Assembly (NCBI RefSeq): GCF_025502585.1
Contig: NZ_CP106679.1
Location: forward strand, 3,751,501-3,815,500
Source: Reichenbachiella agarivorans
GTDB taxonomy: Bacteria > Bacteroidota > Bacteroidia > Cytophagales > Cyclobacteriaceae
Reading direction: 5' to 3'
Length of the DNA: 64,000 nucleotides
Within the stretch, counting starts at the first letter, position 1. Every line of letters starts with the position of its first letter. The notes below the pieces were generated by a model that made no database searches, was not told where the DNA came from, and saw only the letters and a list, made by a program, of their open reading frames with translations. This document shows, piece by piece, positions 29,975 through 38,302 of this stretch. Made by a program: the position numbers and the translations under genes.

Positions 29975-30754
29975 TTAAACATTGACCGATACTTGATTGT
30001 GAACTATTATATCTGCTATGGCATCCCATAGTTTTACCCGCAGTCCTAATGCTTGTTTAGCAATATCAAGTGTCTCTCTCCACTTAGATTCATCCTTACC
30101 ACACAATTCAGTAATCATCTGCAATGACAATGGACCATGCTCATCTCCATCCAATTCTATATGCCTGTCCAAATAATAAATCAATTTATTATTTATCCCA
30201 GCATCCGCCTGATTCAATATCTCTTTGAACATATCAGGAATCACATCTTCTCGCCCAAAAGTAAAAGCTGAAGCTATCAAATACTCCTTCTCACTCGCAA
30301 TTACTTCAAAGGTAAAAGCGACAAAATCCTTCACTCTAGTATCTAACTCGATATGAGCCAAGGCCTCATAAACACCCCTTCCAGAAAGTATATGTTCCAT
30401 AAATCGGTCAATCTGCGATCTATCTGCCTGAATCTGGTCCATGGCGTCTAGATACATTTCAAAATGACTCCTTGGTTCTCCTAATTCATTGACATCACTT
30501 TCTTCTCCATGAACAATCTCATTGATAAATCGAGCAATCACGGGATTATTTACGGGAACCCAAGGTACATTGACACATGTCAATTTGATCTGTAAAGCCT
30601 TAAGTAGCGACATAAAATCCCATACAGCAAAAACGTGATTTTGCATAAACAACTGTATATCTTCCACACTAGATAGTTGTTTGTAAAGCCTGTGATTTTT
30701 GAGAATATTTCTAAGTTCTTGAAGTTGATTTTCAATATGATCTATTGGTGTCAT
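29975..30754 (-). CDS. DUF3050 protein (heme-oxygenase-like fold)
   Basis: 260 residues from the ATG at 30754 ([20 protein letters not shown]). The first 50 codons of the longer open frame are hydrophobic and unlike the family. DUF3050 proteins are all-helical and related to heme-oxygenase-like di-iron or coenzyme-PQQ-type enzymes. The conserved segments [20 protein letters not shown] and [18 protein letters not shown] supply the His/Glu positions typical of that fold. A metal-dependent oxidase role is plausible but unproven. No functional partner is adjacent. Confidence 0.82.
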   Translation of the reverse strand: MTPIDHIENQLQELRNILKNHRLYKQLSSVEDIQLFMQNHVFAVWDFMSLLKALQIKLTCVNVPWVPVNNPVIARFINEIVHGEESDVNELGEPRSHFEMYLDAMDQIQADRSQIDRFMEHILSGRGVYEALAHIELDTRVKDFVAFTFEVIASEKEYLIASAFTFGREDVIPDMFKEILNQADAGINNKLIYYLDRHIELDGDEHGPLSLQMITELCGKDESKWRETLDIAKQALGLRVKLWDAIADIIVHNQVSVNV

Positions 30755-31073
30755 CGAAATTAAATTAAAAATAATAATGATAGAATGAGTGGTAATTAAG
30801 TGCCATGCATTTCGTATGGCAAAAATAACTAGCTTGAAAACATAAAGCACACTGCCAGTCAAGACAATCTTACAGTTTGCTAAAAATAAGCGCTGTAAAA
30901 TCAATTATTACTATCTCAACGGCTGCCAAGCCAAATTACATGTTGTGACGAGTGTATTTCAACTGACTATCTTATATCACAAAATAATGGGCTGTGATTA
31001 AATACAATAGTTTTAACATACTTGTGTAGCTGCTCTTGTTACCAAGTATAGGTTAATAGAATCATTAAGAAAG
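30755..31073. other. Intergenic region upstream of DUF3050
   Basis: About 320 AT-rich bases. They contain the hydrophobic extension of the DUF3050 frame, which I do not believe is translated. I see no repeat or RNA in it; the DUF3050 promoter presumably lies here. Confidence 0.4.
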
Positions 31074-31096
31074 ACCTGACAGAGATACAGTCAGGT
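31066..31096 (-). terminator. Putative terminator after the anti-sigma gene
   Basis: On the minus strand ACCTGAC / GTCAGGT forms a 7-bp stem with a nine-base loop, followed by CTTTCTT. It lies 29 bases after the anti-sigma stop. Confidence 0.55.
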
Positions 31097-31124
31097 TCAA
31101 AACTTCATTACAACCTTCTCTCTG

Positions 31125-31895
31125 CTATGATGTGGAGGCAAAAACTTGCATGGTAGATAATGTCGGGCTTTCTGCTCCACCTGTCACTTCGATTGTCACA
31201 GCAAATGCATCGGCTTGGGCTATATTTTTCATGATTTGAAAATCACCCTCTTTGGCATCAAAAACACCCGCATCAATCGGCTGCCCATCCTTCAGTGCCC
31301 AAAGCTGGTATTGCTTACCCTTTGGCAATGCTGCCAAACTCGCAGAATTGAGATAGATTCCCTGTGTGTTCGGATTCCAAAACAACACGGTCTGTGCATC
31401 CTTGGCATTGTCAGTTCCTTGTAGAATAATCCGTTTGTAATCTGGGCTGTTCGTCACACTGAGTTCCACTTTGGCAACTTCCAGCTCTTGACTTACAAAC
31501 TGAAACCCATCCGCTATTTCTTGATTGCGTATATTCAACTGTGCCAACTCTTGCTGAGTAGATTTCCATTCGCTCCGATAGTACACACCTGCTATGGCGG
31601 ACAAAATAGCGATCGTCACACTGGCAGCTACTAGATAGTTCAGTGTTGTTTTGGAGGAAGTCAGACTGGATCGCTTGGCTACCTGCTCCATGATCATGGC
31701 TTTGATCTTGGCAGGAGGCGTGACCGCTCTATCAAATGCGAGCAACTCCACAATTCGCTGAATCTGAAAATACTCTCTGCGTACATCATCATCCGATTTG
31801 ATAAATACATCAATCTCCTCAATCTGCTGAGCATCCAATTCTCCTGTCACATAGGCAGCCAAGTAGCCTTCGGTTAATATCTCTTGCTTATTCAA
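31125..31895 (-). CDS. RskA-type anti-sigma factor
   Basis: 256 residues. A cytoplasmic N-terminal region (EGYLAAYVTGELDAQQIEEID) is followed by a single transmembrane helix (YLVAASVTIAILSAIAGVYY, about 85-105) and a periplasmic RskA-like domain. That domain contains WNPNTQGIYLNSASLAALPK, QYQLWALKDGQPIDAGVFD and a C-terminal AFAVTIEVTGGAESPT. No zinc-binding HxxxCxxC is visible. Such proteins hold the cognate ECF sigma at the membrane until regulated proteolysis. The start overlaps the sigma gene by 8 bases. Confidence 0.9.
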   Translation of the reverse strand: MNKQEILTEGYLAAYVTGELDAQQIEEIDVFIKSDDDVRREYFQIQRIVELLAFDRAVTPPAKIKAMIMEQVAKRSSLTSSKTTLNYLVAASVTIAILSAIAGVYYRSEWKSTQQELAQLNIRNQEIADGFQFVSQELEVAKVELSVTNSPDYKRIILQGTDNAKDAQTVLFWNPNTQGIYLNSASLAALPKGKQYQLWALKDGQPIDAGVFDAKEGDFQIMKNIAQADAFAVTIEVTGGAESPTLSTMQVFASTS

Positions 31896-32430
31896 AATCC
31901 TTCTTCAGTTTTTCCTTGATACTTAGTAAACAGTTTCTCAATCGTGTCTTAACCGTTCCTAGCGGCATCTCTTCAGATTCGCTGATCTCGGCATGAGAGT
32001 AACCCATAAAAAAATTGAGCTGGATGAGTTTCTTGCACATCTCTCCTATTTCATTGAGTACTCCAGACAACCCGATGTAATCCTCTTGATTACTCTGGGT
32101 TTCAAACATATCTACGAAAGTGGAGATGTCATCAGATTTATCTTGGACCTTAAAATCCGCCGAACGTCTCACATCGATAGCTCTGTTGCGTGCAATACGA
32201 AACATCCATGTAAACAAAGTACCTTTGGATCGGTCAAACTTATCAATTTGATCCCAAATCTTGAGAAACACATCATGCAGCGTTTCTTCCGCCATTTCTT
32301 GATGTTTGATTGTCTTGTATATCACCCCATACAACGCAGATGAATAATGATCATACAGATAATCGAGTGCCGTTGGATCCTTGTCCTTCAGTCGTTTTAC
32401 GATCAATGAATTGATATCAGTAGTTGTCAA
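31888..32430 (-). CDS. ECF RNA polymerase sigma factor (SigK-like)
   Basis: 180 residues. Region 2 reads ALDYLYDHYSSALYGVIYKT, FLKIWDQIDKFDRSKGTLFT, then WMFRIARNRAIDVRRS. Region 4 reads LIQLNFFMGYSHAEISESEE, MPLGTVKTRLRNCLLSIKEK. The pairing with an RskA-type anti-sigma factor suggests the SigK/ECF19-like group. It overlaps that gene by 8 bases, so they are translated together. The regulon is not deducible from the window. Confidence 0.93.
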   Translation of the reverse strand: MTTTDINSLIVKRLKDKDPTALDYLYDHYSSALYGVIYKTIKHQEMAEETLHDVFLKIWDQIDKFDRSKGTLFTWMFRIARNRAIDVRRSADFKVQDKSDDISTFVDMFETQSNQEDYIGLSGVLNEIGEMCKKLIQLNFFMGYSHAEISESEEMPLGTVKTRLRNCLLSIKEKLKKDFE

Positions 32431-32503
32431 GGGAGTTGGGAGTATAAAGTTTGAAAGATTGTTTGCTGCTCAAATTGAAAATCAAAGGTTAGTACTCTCT
32501 AAG

Positions 32504-33523
32504 TTATTTAGCTTTTGGCATTCCTCCTAATTTTGATAAGTTCAAAATCTGATCCATCACCCATGAAGTATGCGCTCCAGATAGACCAGTAGACGGATGT
32601 GCTTTTCCTCCGAACAATTCATCGCGCATTCGCTCTACATGATGCAGTTGTACGCTCGATGGATGTGGTACATTCAAAATTTCATCTCCTTGTTTATGTC
32701 TGCAAACCAGGGGTTGATCATCGAAAATAGAAAATTCTATCTTTCCCAAACTCCCATAAATTTCTACTCGATCCTCTTGACTAGCACAACCAAAATTCCA
32801 ACTACCCGATCCAGTCACACCTCCGACATGTAGCCATGAAGCGGTGAAAGCATCCATGGCACCATACAACCCTTGTTGATTCAGACTCATTCCTGCTACC
32901 TGCTTGATCTCTCCCAGCAAATGGACAAACAAATCCAGGCCATGACTCGCTAGATCATCAAAATACCCTCCTGGGGCTACCAAAGGATCCGTTCTCCAAT
33001 TGGGTGATTTAGACAAATCTACCTCTGAGGGTTCTTTGCTATAGTGCCAGCGAATGTGTCTGACCTCTCCTATCTTGCCTTCATCAATCCAAGTTTTCAC
33101 TTGCGTAAATCTTGGCAAAGTGCGACGATAATATGCCACAAATAGCGGCAGTTTTTTCTCTTCAAAAACCTTTACAATATTCTGACATTCCTGATGATTG
33201 GGTGCCATGGGCTTTTCGATGCAGCAGGGTTTGCCAGCAGCAGCGACTTTGAGCGCATAGTATTTGTGAGTATCTGGTGGCGTAGCGATGTAAACAGCAT
33301 CTATCTCTGGATCGTTGATCAGTTGGTCTGCATCGTTAGAGTATTTGGGAACGCCATGTCTCTGAGCATAGTCCTTTGCCTTCTCCAAGTCTCTCCTCAT
33401 CACCGCGCTCAACTCGAATCCAGCTACTTGCTGATAGGCTGGACCACTCTTTACTTCTGTCACATCACCACATCCGATGATTCCCCATTTGATGATTTTA
33501 TCCACTTTTGCCTTTTCTATCAT
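32504..33523 (-). CDS. Gfo/Idh/MocA family NAD(P)-dependent oxidoreductase
   Basis: About 340 residues from ATG 33523 (MIEKAKVDKIIKWGIIGCGD). The longer frame from 33577 adds 18 residues with no family support. The Rossmann motif IKWGIIGCGDV is followed by DAVYIATPPDTHKYYALKVA and the EKP motif CIEKPMAPNHQEC characteristic of the family. The C-terminal half contains PGGYFDDLASHGLDLFVHLL. Members oxidise or reduce sugars and inositols; the substrate is unknown. It is on the same strand as the flavodoxin-fold reductase, 83 bases downstream of that gene. Confidence 0.88.
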   Translation of the reverse strand: MIEKAKVDKIIKWGIIGCGDVTEVKSGPAYQQVAGFELSAVMRRDLEKAKDYAQRHGVPKYSNDADQLINDPEIDAVYIATPPDTHKYYALKVAAAGKPCCIEKPMAPNHQECQNIVKVFEEKKLPLFVAYYRRTLPRFTQVKTWIDEGKIGEVRHIRWHYSKEPSEVDLSKSPNWRTDPLVAPGGYFDDLASHGLDLFVHLLGEIKQVAGMSLNQQGLYGAMDAFTASWLHVGGVTGSGSWNFGCASQEDRVEIYGSLGKIEFSIFDDQPLVCRHKQGDEILNVPHPSSVQLHHVERMRDELFGGKAHPSTGLSGAHTSWVMDQILNLSKLGGMPKAK

Positions 33524-33605
33524 TTGCTTTGCCCACTTGAGTCCTTGATTGAGAACAAACTTACGTAGTGAGACCAAAGAATCATAAAATGATCTGTGTT
33601 AATTC

Positions 33606-34187
33606 TCAGCTCATATCCTTCACTGTAATTCTAGCAACTTCCTTGAGCCATTTGCTTCTGTTTTTATCACTTGCCGTATTCATCGGACCAAAAAATGTAG
33701 TCTTCACAGGCTTAATACCACAAAACTCCAAAGTACCCTTTTTGAGCTGATTGGTAGCGGGACGCTTCATCACAAAACGATAGTACCAATACGGAGAATC
33801 TCCTGTGGCTATAATTCTGCCTGTCTTTCCTTTTAATAATTTTGTCTGGAATACAGCCCCTTTTTCAAACTTAAATGTCACATGAGGCAGGAAGGTTCTG
33901 TCAATGAACCCTTTCATAATGGCGGGATAGCCGTACCACCAAACTGGATGCACCCACACAATATGATCACACCAGAGAATCAACTCAGTGGCTTCTACCA
34001 AGTCCTTTTCCATTTCTTGTCTCTCCTTGTAACCCTCCCTGAGACTCAAATCAAAATCTAGCTCCGCTATGTGGATGGTCTTCACGATGGCATCTGCATC
34101 CTCAGCACTCGACTGGTAAACATCAGTAATTGTTCTACTAAAACTATTGGTGATGGGATTGCCATTGATGATCAATACTTTCTTCAT
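33606..34187 (-). CDS. NAD(P)H-dependent flavoprotein reductase (quinone-reductase-like)
   Basis: 193 residues with a flavodoxin-like fold: VLIINGNPITNSFSRTITDV at the N-terminus, the WVHPVWWYGYPAIMKGFIDR stretch and the TGDSPYWYYRF loop, as in KefF/MdaB/NQO-type enzymes. These transfer two electrons from NAD(P)H to quinones. It is transcribed divergently from a TetR regulator across two matching palindromic operators, so it is probably induced by quinones or electrophiles that the regulator senses. Confidence 0.88.
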   Translation of the reverse strand: MKKVLIINGNPITNSFSRTITDVYQSSAEDADAIVKTIHIAELDFDLSLREGYKERQEMEKDLVEATELILWCDHIVWVHPVWWYGYPAIMKGFIDRTFLPHVTFKFEKGAVFQTKLLKGKTGRIIATGDSPYWYYRFVMKRPATNQLKKGTLEFCGIKPVKTTFFGPMNTASDKNRSKWLKEVARITVKDMS

Positions 34188-34206
34188 TTTTATACAGCTT
34201 TATATT

Positions 34207-34259
34207 TTAGGTCGAGTGACCTAACGCAATTATAGGTCGAACGACCTATAATTGCGTTA
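34207..34259. promoter_or_regulatory. Double palindromic operator between the reductase and TetR genes
   Basis: Two copies of TAGGTCGANYGACCTA lie 25 bases apart: TAGGTCGAGTGACCTA at 34208-34223 and TAGGTCGAACGACCTA at 34233-34248. The second sits within a larger inverted repeat of 18-bp perfect arms (34222-34239 and 34242-34259, spacer AA). TATAATTG, one mismatch from the -7 consensus, is present on both strands inside the large palindrome. It is most likely the binding site of the adjacent TetR protein, controlling both directions. Confidence 0.85.
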
Positions 34260-34281
34260 TCTATAGAAAACTATTTTTCAA

Positions 34282-34842
34282 ATGAGTGCTAGAGAACAAA
34301 AACAGCAACAGATCATACAGGTAACTCACCAGATATTGGTACGAGATGGGATGGGAAAACTGTCTATGAGAAGAGTGGCGGGAGACGCAAACATGAGCCT
34401 GAGTAATCTTCAGTATTACTACAAAGATCTGGACACTCTCTTAATCGCAGTGATCATAGATTACTTCGCATGGTATACCAATGAGGTAGCAGAGAATCTT
34501 ACCAAAACACTTGAAAATCAATCTAACTTTGAATCCTTCTTGAGAGCAATCCTCAATGATCATCTCGTACCAGGAGGTAAAACTGAGCGTTGTAGCATGT
34601 TTAGAGAGATTTGGTCGCTTGCCACACGAAACCCTACCATAGAAAGTACTGTTAAGGAACATTACAAATCTTACGTCCAACAGACTGTACAGTTGATCTC
34701 ACAATTTACTCCCAAACCTGATGCCACCGCTGCTATTTTACTACCCTATGTCGAGGGCTATAGCATCATGGGAGACAGTCTCACATTGAACAAAAGTGAA
34801 GTAATTGATCTTTTGGTGAAGTTTGTGATCAATCTAAAATAG
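34282..34842 (+). CDS. TetR/AcrR family transcriptional regulator
   Basis: 186 residues. The N-terminal helix-turn-helix is typical: KQQQIIQVTHQILVRDGMGK, then LSMRRVAGDANMSLSNLQYY, YKDLDTLL. The C-terminal ligand-binding part is helical. Divergent from a flavodoxin-fold reductase, with its own ATG 22 bases from the edge of a strong palindromic operator, so it should be autoregulated. The inducer is unknown. Confidence 0.92.
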   Translation: MSAREQKQQQIIQVTHQILVRDGMGKLSMRRVAGDANMSLSNLQYYYKDLDTLLIAVIIDYFAWYTNEVAENLTKTLENQSNFESFLRAILNDHLVPGGKTERCSMFREIWSLATRNPTIESTVKEHYKSYVQQTVQLISQFTPKPDATAAILLPYVEGYSIMGDSLTLNKSEVIDLLVKFVINLK

Positions 34843-34953
34843 CAGAATTATTTTAGACAAATCATTACAACCCAATTTCCCCTTTTAGAACACCTAATTG
34901 ATTCTTCTAATAATCAATTGGTATTCTTTTCTATCGTTCTGAACAGATTCTTA

Positions 34954-35406
34954 TTAATTCAGCTTCTTTTCAAAACAGATACTATTGTCGACACCTACAT
35001 ACTGACCATAATTTGGTATTACAGCGTAGTTGCATTTCTGGTAGAGAGCAATCGCCTCTGGTTGTGCTTTTCCTGTTTCTAAAACACACTTTTGATATCC
35101 CAATTCACGCGCCCAATCCTCCAAAGCTGTCAAGATCTGAATAGCAATACGCTTGCCTCTATGAGATGGCAAGACATACATTCGTTTCACTTCCATCACC
35201 TTGGGATCATACTCCTTGATCGCACCACAGCCCACAGACTGATCATCAATCTTTGCCACTATGGCATGTTTGATCTGATCGATATGGTTGTATTGGTGAT
35301 AAAAATCGTGATCATCTCCATCTCGTATGGCCAAATCAGCATCCAGCTGATTGACCAACGCAATGAAATCAGCATTATTAGAATCTGTTCGGATCAATTG
35401 AATCAT
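34954..35406 (-). CDS. GNAT family N-acetyltransferase
   Basis: 150 residues. The acetyl-CoA-binding region MEVKRMYVLPSHRGKRIAIQ (motif A, R/Q-x-x-G-x-G/A variant RGKRIA) and the LGYQKCVLETGKAQPEAIAL, YQKCNY segments are typical of small-molecule acetyltransferases. The acceptor is unknown. Its start is 46 bases from the end of the acyltransferase-3 gene on the same strand. Confidence 0.9.
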   Translation of the reverse strand: MIQLIRTDSNNADFIALVNQLDADLAIRDGDDHDFYHQYNHIDQIKHAIVAKIDDQSVGCGAIKEYDPKVMEVKRMYVLPSHRGKRIAIQILTALEDWARELGYQKCVLETGKAQPEAIALYQKCNYAVIPNYGQYVGVDNSICFEKKLN

Positions 35407-35451
35407 CGATAAATAAGTTTAGAACTCAATGCATCAAGTTTAAAACAATCA

Positions 35452-36558
35452 CTATTTCAATCCAAATAAGGGACGAATCAATTTCCATCTTCTGACACAC
35501 AATTCGTAGATCAGCCAACTCAACCCAAACGTCCCCACAATCAACAGACTGGCTTTGGGGAAGAAGCCCCATTTCAGATTGATGAGGTAAGATGCAATCA
35601 CAATCATGACACTCTGATGCAAGATGTAAAATGGATACACTGCTTCATTGGCATAGTTCAGAACCCTGCTCTGTTGATTGAGATAAGTTGCTGCATAGCC
35701 GAATAAGGCCAAAATCCATGACCAGAGATTGAATACCTTGATTCCCGCTTCTGTAAAATGCCTGAGCGTAGAATCTTCAAAAGACACAACCAATGCGATC
35801 CATGAAGCAAAGGCAATCACTCCACAGATCAGATAGCTTTTGCGATGATGCTGCACCATTGACCAAAATTCTTCTTTCACCGTCATCAACAGATACCCAA
35901 ACAAAAAGAATAGCAAGCTGTTCGTGAGGTTGAACCAATCATTGACCAAATTATGATGGATGGGATAGAAAGGTTCCATGAATGCCTCCAACAAATACAA
36001 AGGAACGATGAATACGAACAATCCAGCAGGCTTTTGGATCAGCCTTTTGATCCATAATATAAATGAGTTGTTAGGATGATTTCTTAGGTAGATAAACACT
36101 GGCACCAGCACCAAAGAATAAACCAGCAAATAAGGCAAAAACCAGAGATGATGCCAACTCAGATTCCCTACAGGATAAATCCCATTGAATGCCAAAAATG
36201 GCCAATAGTCGAAATAACCACCTGCAAAGTCTCCCTCCACCAATCGCTCAATATAAACCTGCGGTGGCACGATCACCAGCATCCCAAATACCAAAGGCAA
36301 AAAGAGTCGTTTGATTCGCTCCCAACAGAACTGCCCAGCCGAACGCTTAGACAGAGCAAAGTAGGTACCCATCCCAGAAATCACAAATAATATAGGTAAT
36401 CGCCACTGATTCAAAAACAACATCGGATACATCACCCAATCATAGACCACATTGTTTTTGATGTGAAAGCCCCAGGGTACAAAAAGCATCCCTACATGAT
36501 AAAAAATAAGCAATCCAAATACGATCACTCTCAACCAATCCAAATCATATCTACGCAT
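35452..36558 (-). CDS. Acyltransferase family 3 (OpgC/OafA-like) membrane protein
   Basis: 368 residues with about ten membrane helices. The N-terminal RRYDLDWLRVIVFGLLIFYH carries the conserved R-x-x-x-LDxLR pattern and catalytic-like His of the family; FVISGMGTYFALSKRS and LSWHHLWFLPYLLVYSLVLV follow. Members O-acylate sugars or polysaccharides using acyl donors from the cytoplasm. The target is unknown. It lies 98 bases downstream of a LytTR regulator gene. Confidence 0.88.
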   Translation of the reverse strand: MRRYDLDWLRVIVFGLLIFYHVGMLFVPWGFHIKNNVVYDWVMYPMLFLNQWRLPILFVISGMGTYFALSKRSAGQFCWERIKRLFLPLVFGMLVIVPPQVYIERLVEGDFAGGYFDYWPFLAFNGIYPVGNLSWHHLWFLPYLLVYSLVLVPVFIYLRNHPNNSFILWIKRLIQKPAGLFVFIVPLYLLEAFMEPFYPIHHNLVNDWFNLTNSLLFFLFGYLLMTVKEEFWSMVQHHRKSYLICGVIAFASWIALVVSFEDSTLRHFTEAGIKVFNLWSWILALFGYAATYLNQQSRVLNYANEAVYPFYILHQSVMIVIASYLINLKWGFFPKASLLIVGTFGLSWLIYELCVRRWKLIRPLFGLK

Positions 36559-36656
36559 AGCCTTGCAGTTTTTTTCTCAAACATAGATTGGGATTGTATT
36601 CCAAATCAAATCTTTGGGACGAGTGTCAAGGATATGGGATAAACTGCAAGGTTGCG

Positions 36657-37529
36657 CTACAAAGATGCCATTTGAGATTCAAAATCAGCAATAAGTGTAC
36701 GTGAGACTGGTACCATCTCCTCGGTGTGTTTGAGTTGTAGTTGATAACCTTGAGCATTGCCGCGGATAGACTTGATTTGCTGTAGATTGACCAAATAAGA
36801 TCTGTGAGTCCGTGCGATAAATGGGTAAATCTGCAATTGCTCCATCAAGTCTTTGATGGCAATCCGTTTGAGTTCTTTGTGGATATTTTGATCTCGAAAA
36901 CTGTAGATCTCAACATAATTTCGTTCTGCTCTAGCATACACAAGCTCATCAACTGACATGGTGAATTCATCTGCTCTCACTTGTGTTTGGATGAAAACGC
37001 TATTCTGCTTTACAACTATCGATTCTTCCCTCTCAACAGGCAACTGCTCTGCCTTCAATTGATGCTGACGATTGAGTCGGTTGTAATTCAATGGAATGAG
37101 AATCAAAGTAAACAGACTCCCTACCAAAAAAGTATTTCGCACTTCCTCTATCAAATAGTGCCAAGACCAATTGTTAGGATTGTCATAAATCAAGTCCCGA
37201 ATCAGAAACTGCACCACTCCTACCATAAAAAACAAGAGGCACAAAAAGAGTATTTCTTTCCCCACCGTCCATCGATCTTCCAAATCAGAAATCAATAATG
37301 ACAATACATACCAAACCAACAAAATCACTATTGGAGTGATAGAATGAATGACAGAAATCCAAAAGAAATCCATTTTGTGCTCTGGTACATACACATCAAA
37401 GGGTTCAAAAAAAAAATAATTGAACCCAAGGGTCATCATAAATATCGACCCTAGTACTACAAAAAATGGCAACCCAGCAAAATAATAGGGATATGGTTGG
37501 GATAGGAAAGAAATATCTATTCGTTTCAC
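36657..37529 (-). CDS. Membrane-anchored LytTR-type transcriptional regulator
   Basis: 290 residues. Four predicted membrane helices (about 18-145) are followed by a coiled linker and a C-terminal LytTR DNA-binding domain (about 190-288). That domain has RADEFTMSVDELVYARAERN, YVEIYSF, LMEQLQIYPFIARTHRSYLV and NLQQIKSIRGNAQGYQL. This one-component architecture is common in Bacteroidota and couples an unknown membrane signal to transcription. It is 27 bases downstream of DUF4202 on the same strand, so it may be driven from the promoter region shared with nirB. Confidence 0.9.
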   Translation of the reverse strand: MKRIDISFLSQPYPYYFAGLPFFVVLGSIFMMTLGFNYFFFEPFDVYVPEHKMDFFWISVIHSITPIVILLVWYVLSLLISDLEDRWTVGKEILFLCLLFFMVGVVQFLIRDLIYDNPNNWSWHYLIEEVRNTFLVGSLFTLILIPLNYNRLNRQHQLKAEQLPVEREESIVVKQNSVFIQTQVRADEFTMSVDELVYARAERNYVEIYSFRDQNIHKELKRIAIKDLMEQLQIYPFIARTHRSYLVNLQQIKSIRGNAQGYQLQLKHTEEMVPVSRTLIADFESQMASL

Positions 37530-37556
37530 AAATTAAATCTTCAAACAGTATTTTGT

Positions 37557-38138
37557 TTAAGCCAGAGCCTTTTGTATCAACGCCAAATCCTCCGGCAAAT
37601 AATCCAACTTCAATGCCATCTGGTGTCCCTTGTCCGTCATCTTTCCCCAAGTCTTTTGTACAATGTCTATGATCTTGTCTTCCTCGTGCTTAGTCCCAAA
37701 ATCATGAAAGTAGTATTTAAGAAAGACCAGACATACCACATCTTCCAATTCCTTGGATTCTGCATCTGTCTTGAGTTTGTTCTTATTGACCAATTCTACC
37801 ACTTTGTCAATCGAAGTTTTTTCAAACCCTTCCTTCTCCATCAGCTCAGACAGCAATTGTCCATGATACATCTTGAGCATCGTGCGCCATTTGAGGTAGC
37901 CTTTGCGATCCATAGGATAGTCTGATCGTGGGATATGCCATCTCCTGATGTGTTGTCCTCGTGCAGCAATCTGTAACTCTATCGATGCTTGTTCATTGTA
38001 CAGCTCCAACATCTCGGTCATACGTAGACCATAGACCCATTCTTTGGGTACATTTTTTCCATCAACCAGTTCTAGGTTCGGATCCTGATTGTTGATCTCA
38101 TCGATCGCAAAAAGTACATTTTCAAGTGTTTTGTCCAT
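37557..38138 (-). CDS. DUF4202 protein, divergent from nirBD
   Basis: 193 residues matching DUF4202. Conserved features are AARGQHIRRWHIPRSDYPMD, GYLKWRTMLKMYHGQLL and YYFHDF, with several His/Asp positions reminiscent of HD-type metal sites. It has no membrane segment. DUF4202 genes are often found beside nitrite or nitrate reductase genes, and here the gene is head to head with nirB and separated by the TACGTA-box region. This suggests a role in nitrogen assimilation, of unknown mechanism. A metal-dependent phosphohydrolase activity is only a guess. Confidence 0.85.
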   Translation of the reverse strand: MDKTLENVLFAIDEINNQDPNLELVDGKNVPKEWVYGLRMTEMLELYNEQASIELQIAARGQHIRRWHIPRSDYPMDRKGYLKWRTMLKMYHGQLLSELMEKEGFEKTSIDKVVELVNKNKLKTDAESKELEDVVCLVFLKYYFHDFGTKHEEDKIIDIVQKTWGKMTDKGHQMALKLDYLPEDLALIQKALA

Positions 38139-38162
38139 ATATCATATTTTATACTGAGTCAT

Positions 38163-38183
38163 TGACAGAATAATTACCTGTCA
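38163..38183. promoter_or_regulatory. Inverted repeat TGACAG-N9-CTGTCA
   Basis: A 6-bp inverted repeat lies in the DUF4202 side of the divergent region. It could be an operator for DUF4202; no known regulator consensus fits exactly. Confidence 0.4.
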
Positions 38184-38209
38184 TATATCAGATTATTCTC
38201 CAATAAAAT

Positions 38210-38290
38210 TACGTAGTTAGTATAGCTTTTTAAACATAATGTACGTAGTTTTGTTCATGAATAGGTATTTAATACGTAGTTTTACGTAAC
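38210..38290 (+). promoter_or_regulatory. Array of four TACGTAGTT-type boxes upstream of nirB
   Basis: TACGTAGTT occurs at 38210-38218, 38242-38250 and 38273-38281, and TACGTAAC at 38283-38290. Spacings of 32, 31 and 10 bases are near whole helical turns, so all boxes face the same side of the DNA. The same box occurs upstream of the nitrate reductase gene at 43706 and 43729. A candidate -7 element TAGTTTTG (38246-38253) starts 36 bases after the first box. This looks like an activator array; the NarL-type response regulator encoded at 42618 is the nearest candidate. Confidence 0.75.
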
Positions 38291-38302
38291 TTGATAAAAA
38301 TC

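Noticed and set aside
30755-30904. 50-codon N-terminal extension of the DUF3050 frame
   Set aside because: It is hydrophobic and unlike the family; the domain begins cleanly at the ATG 30754.
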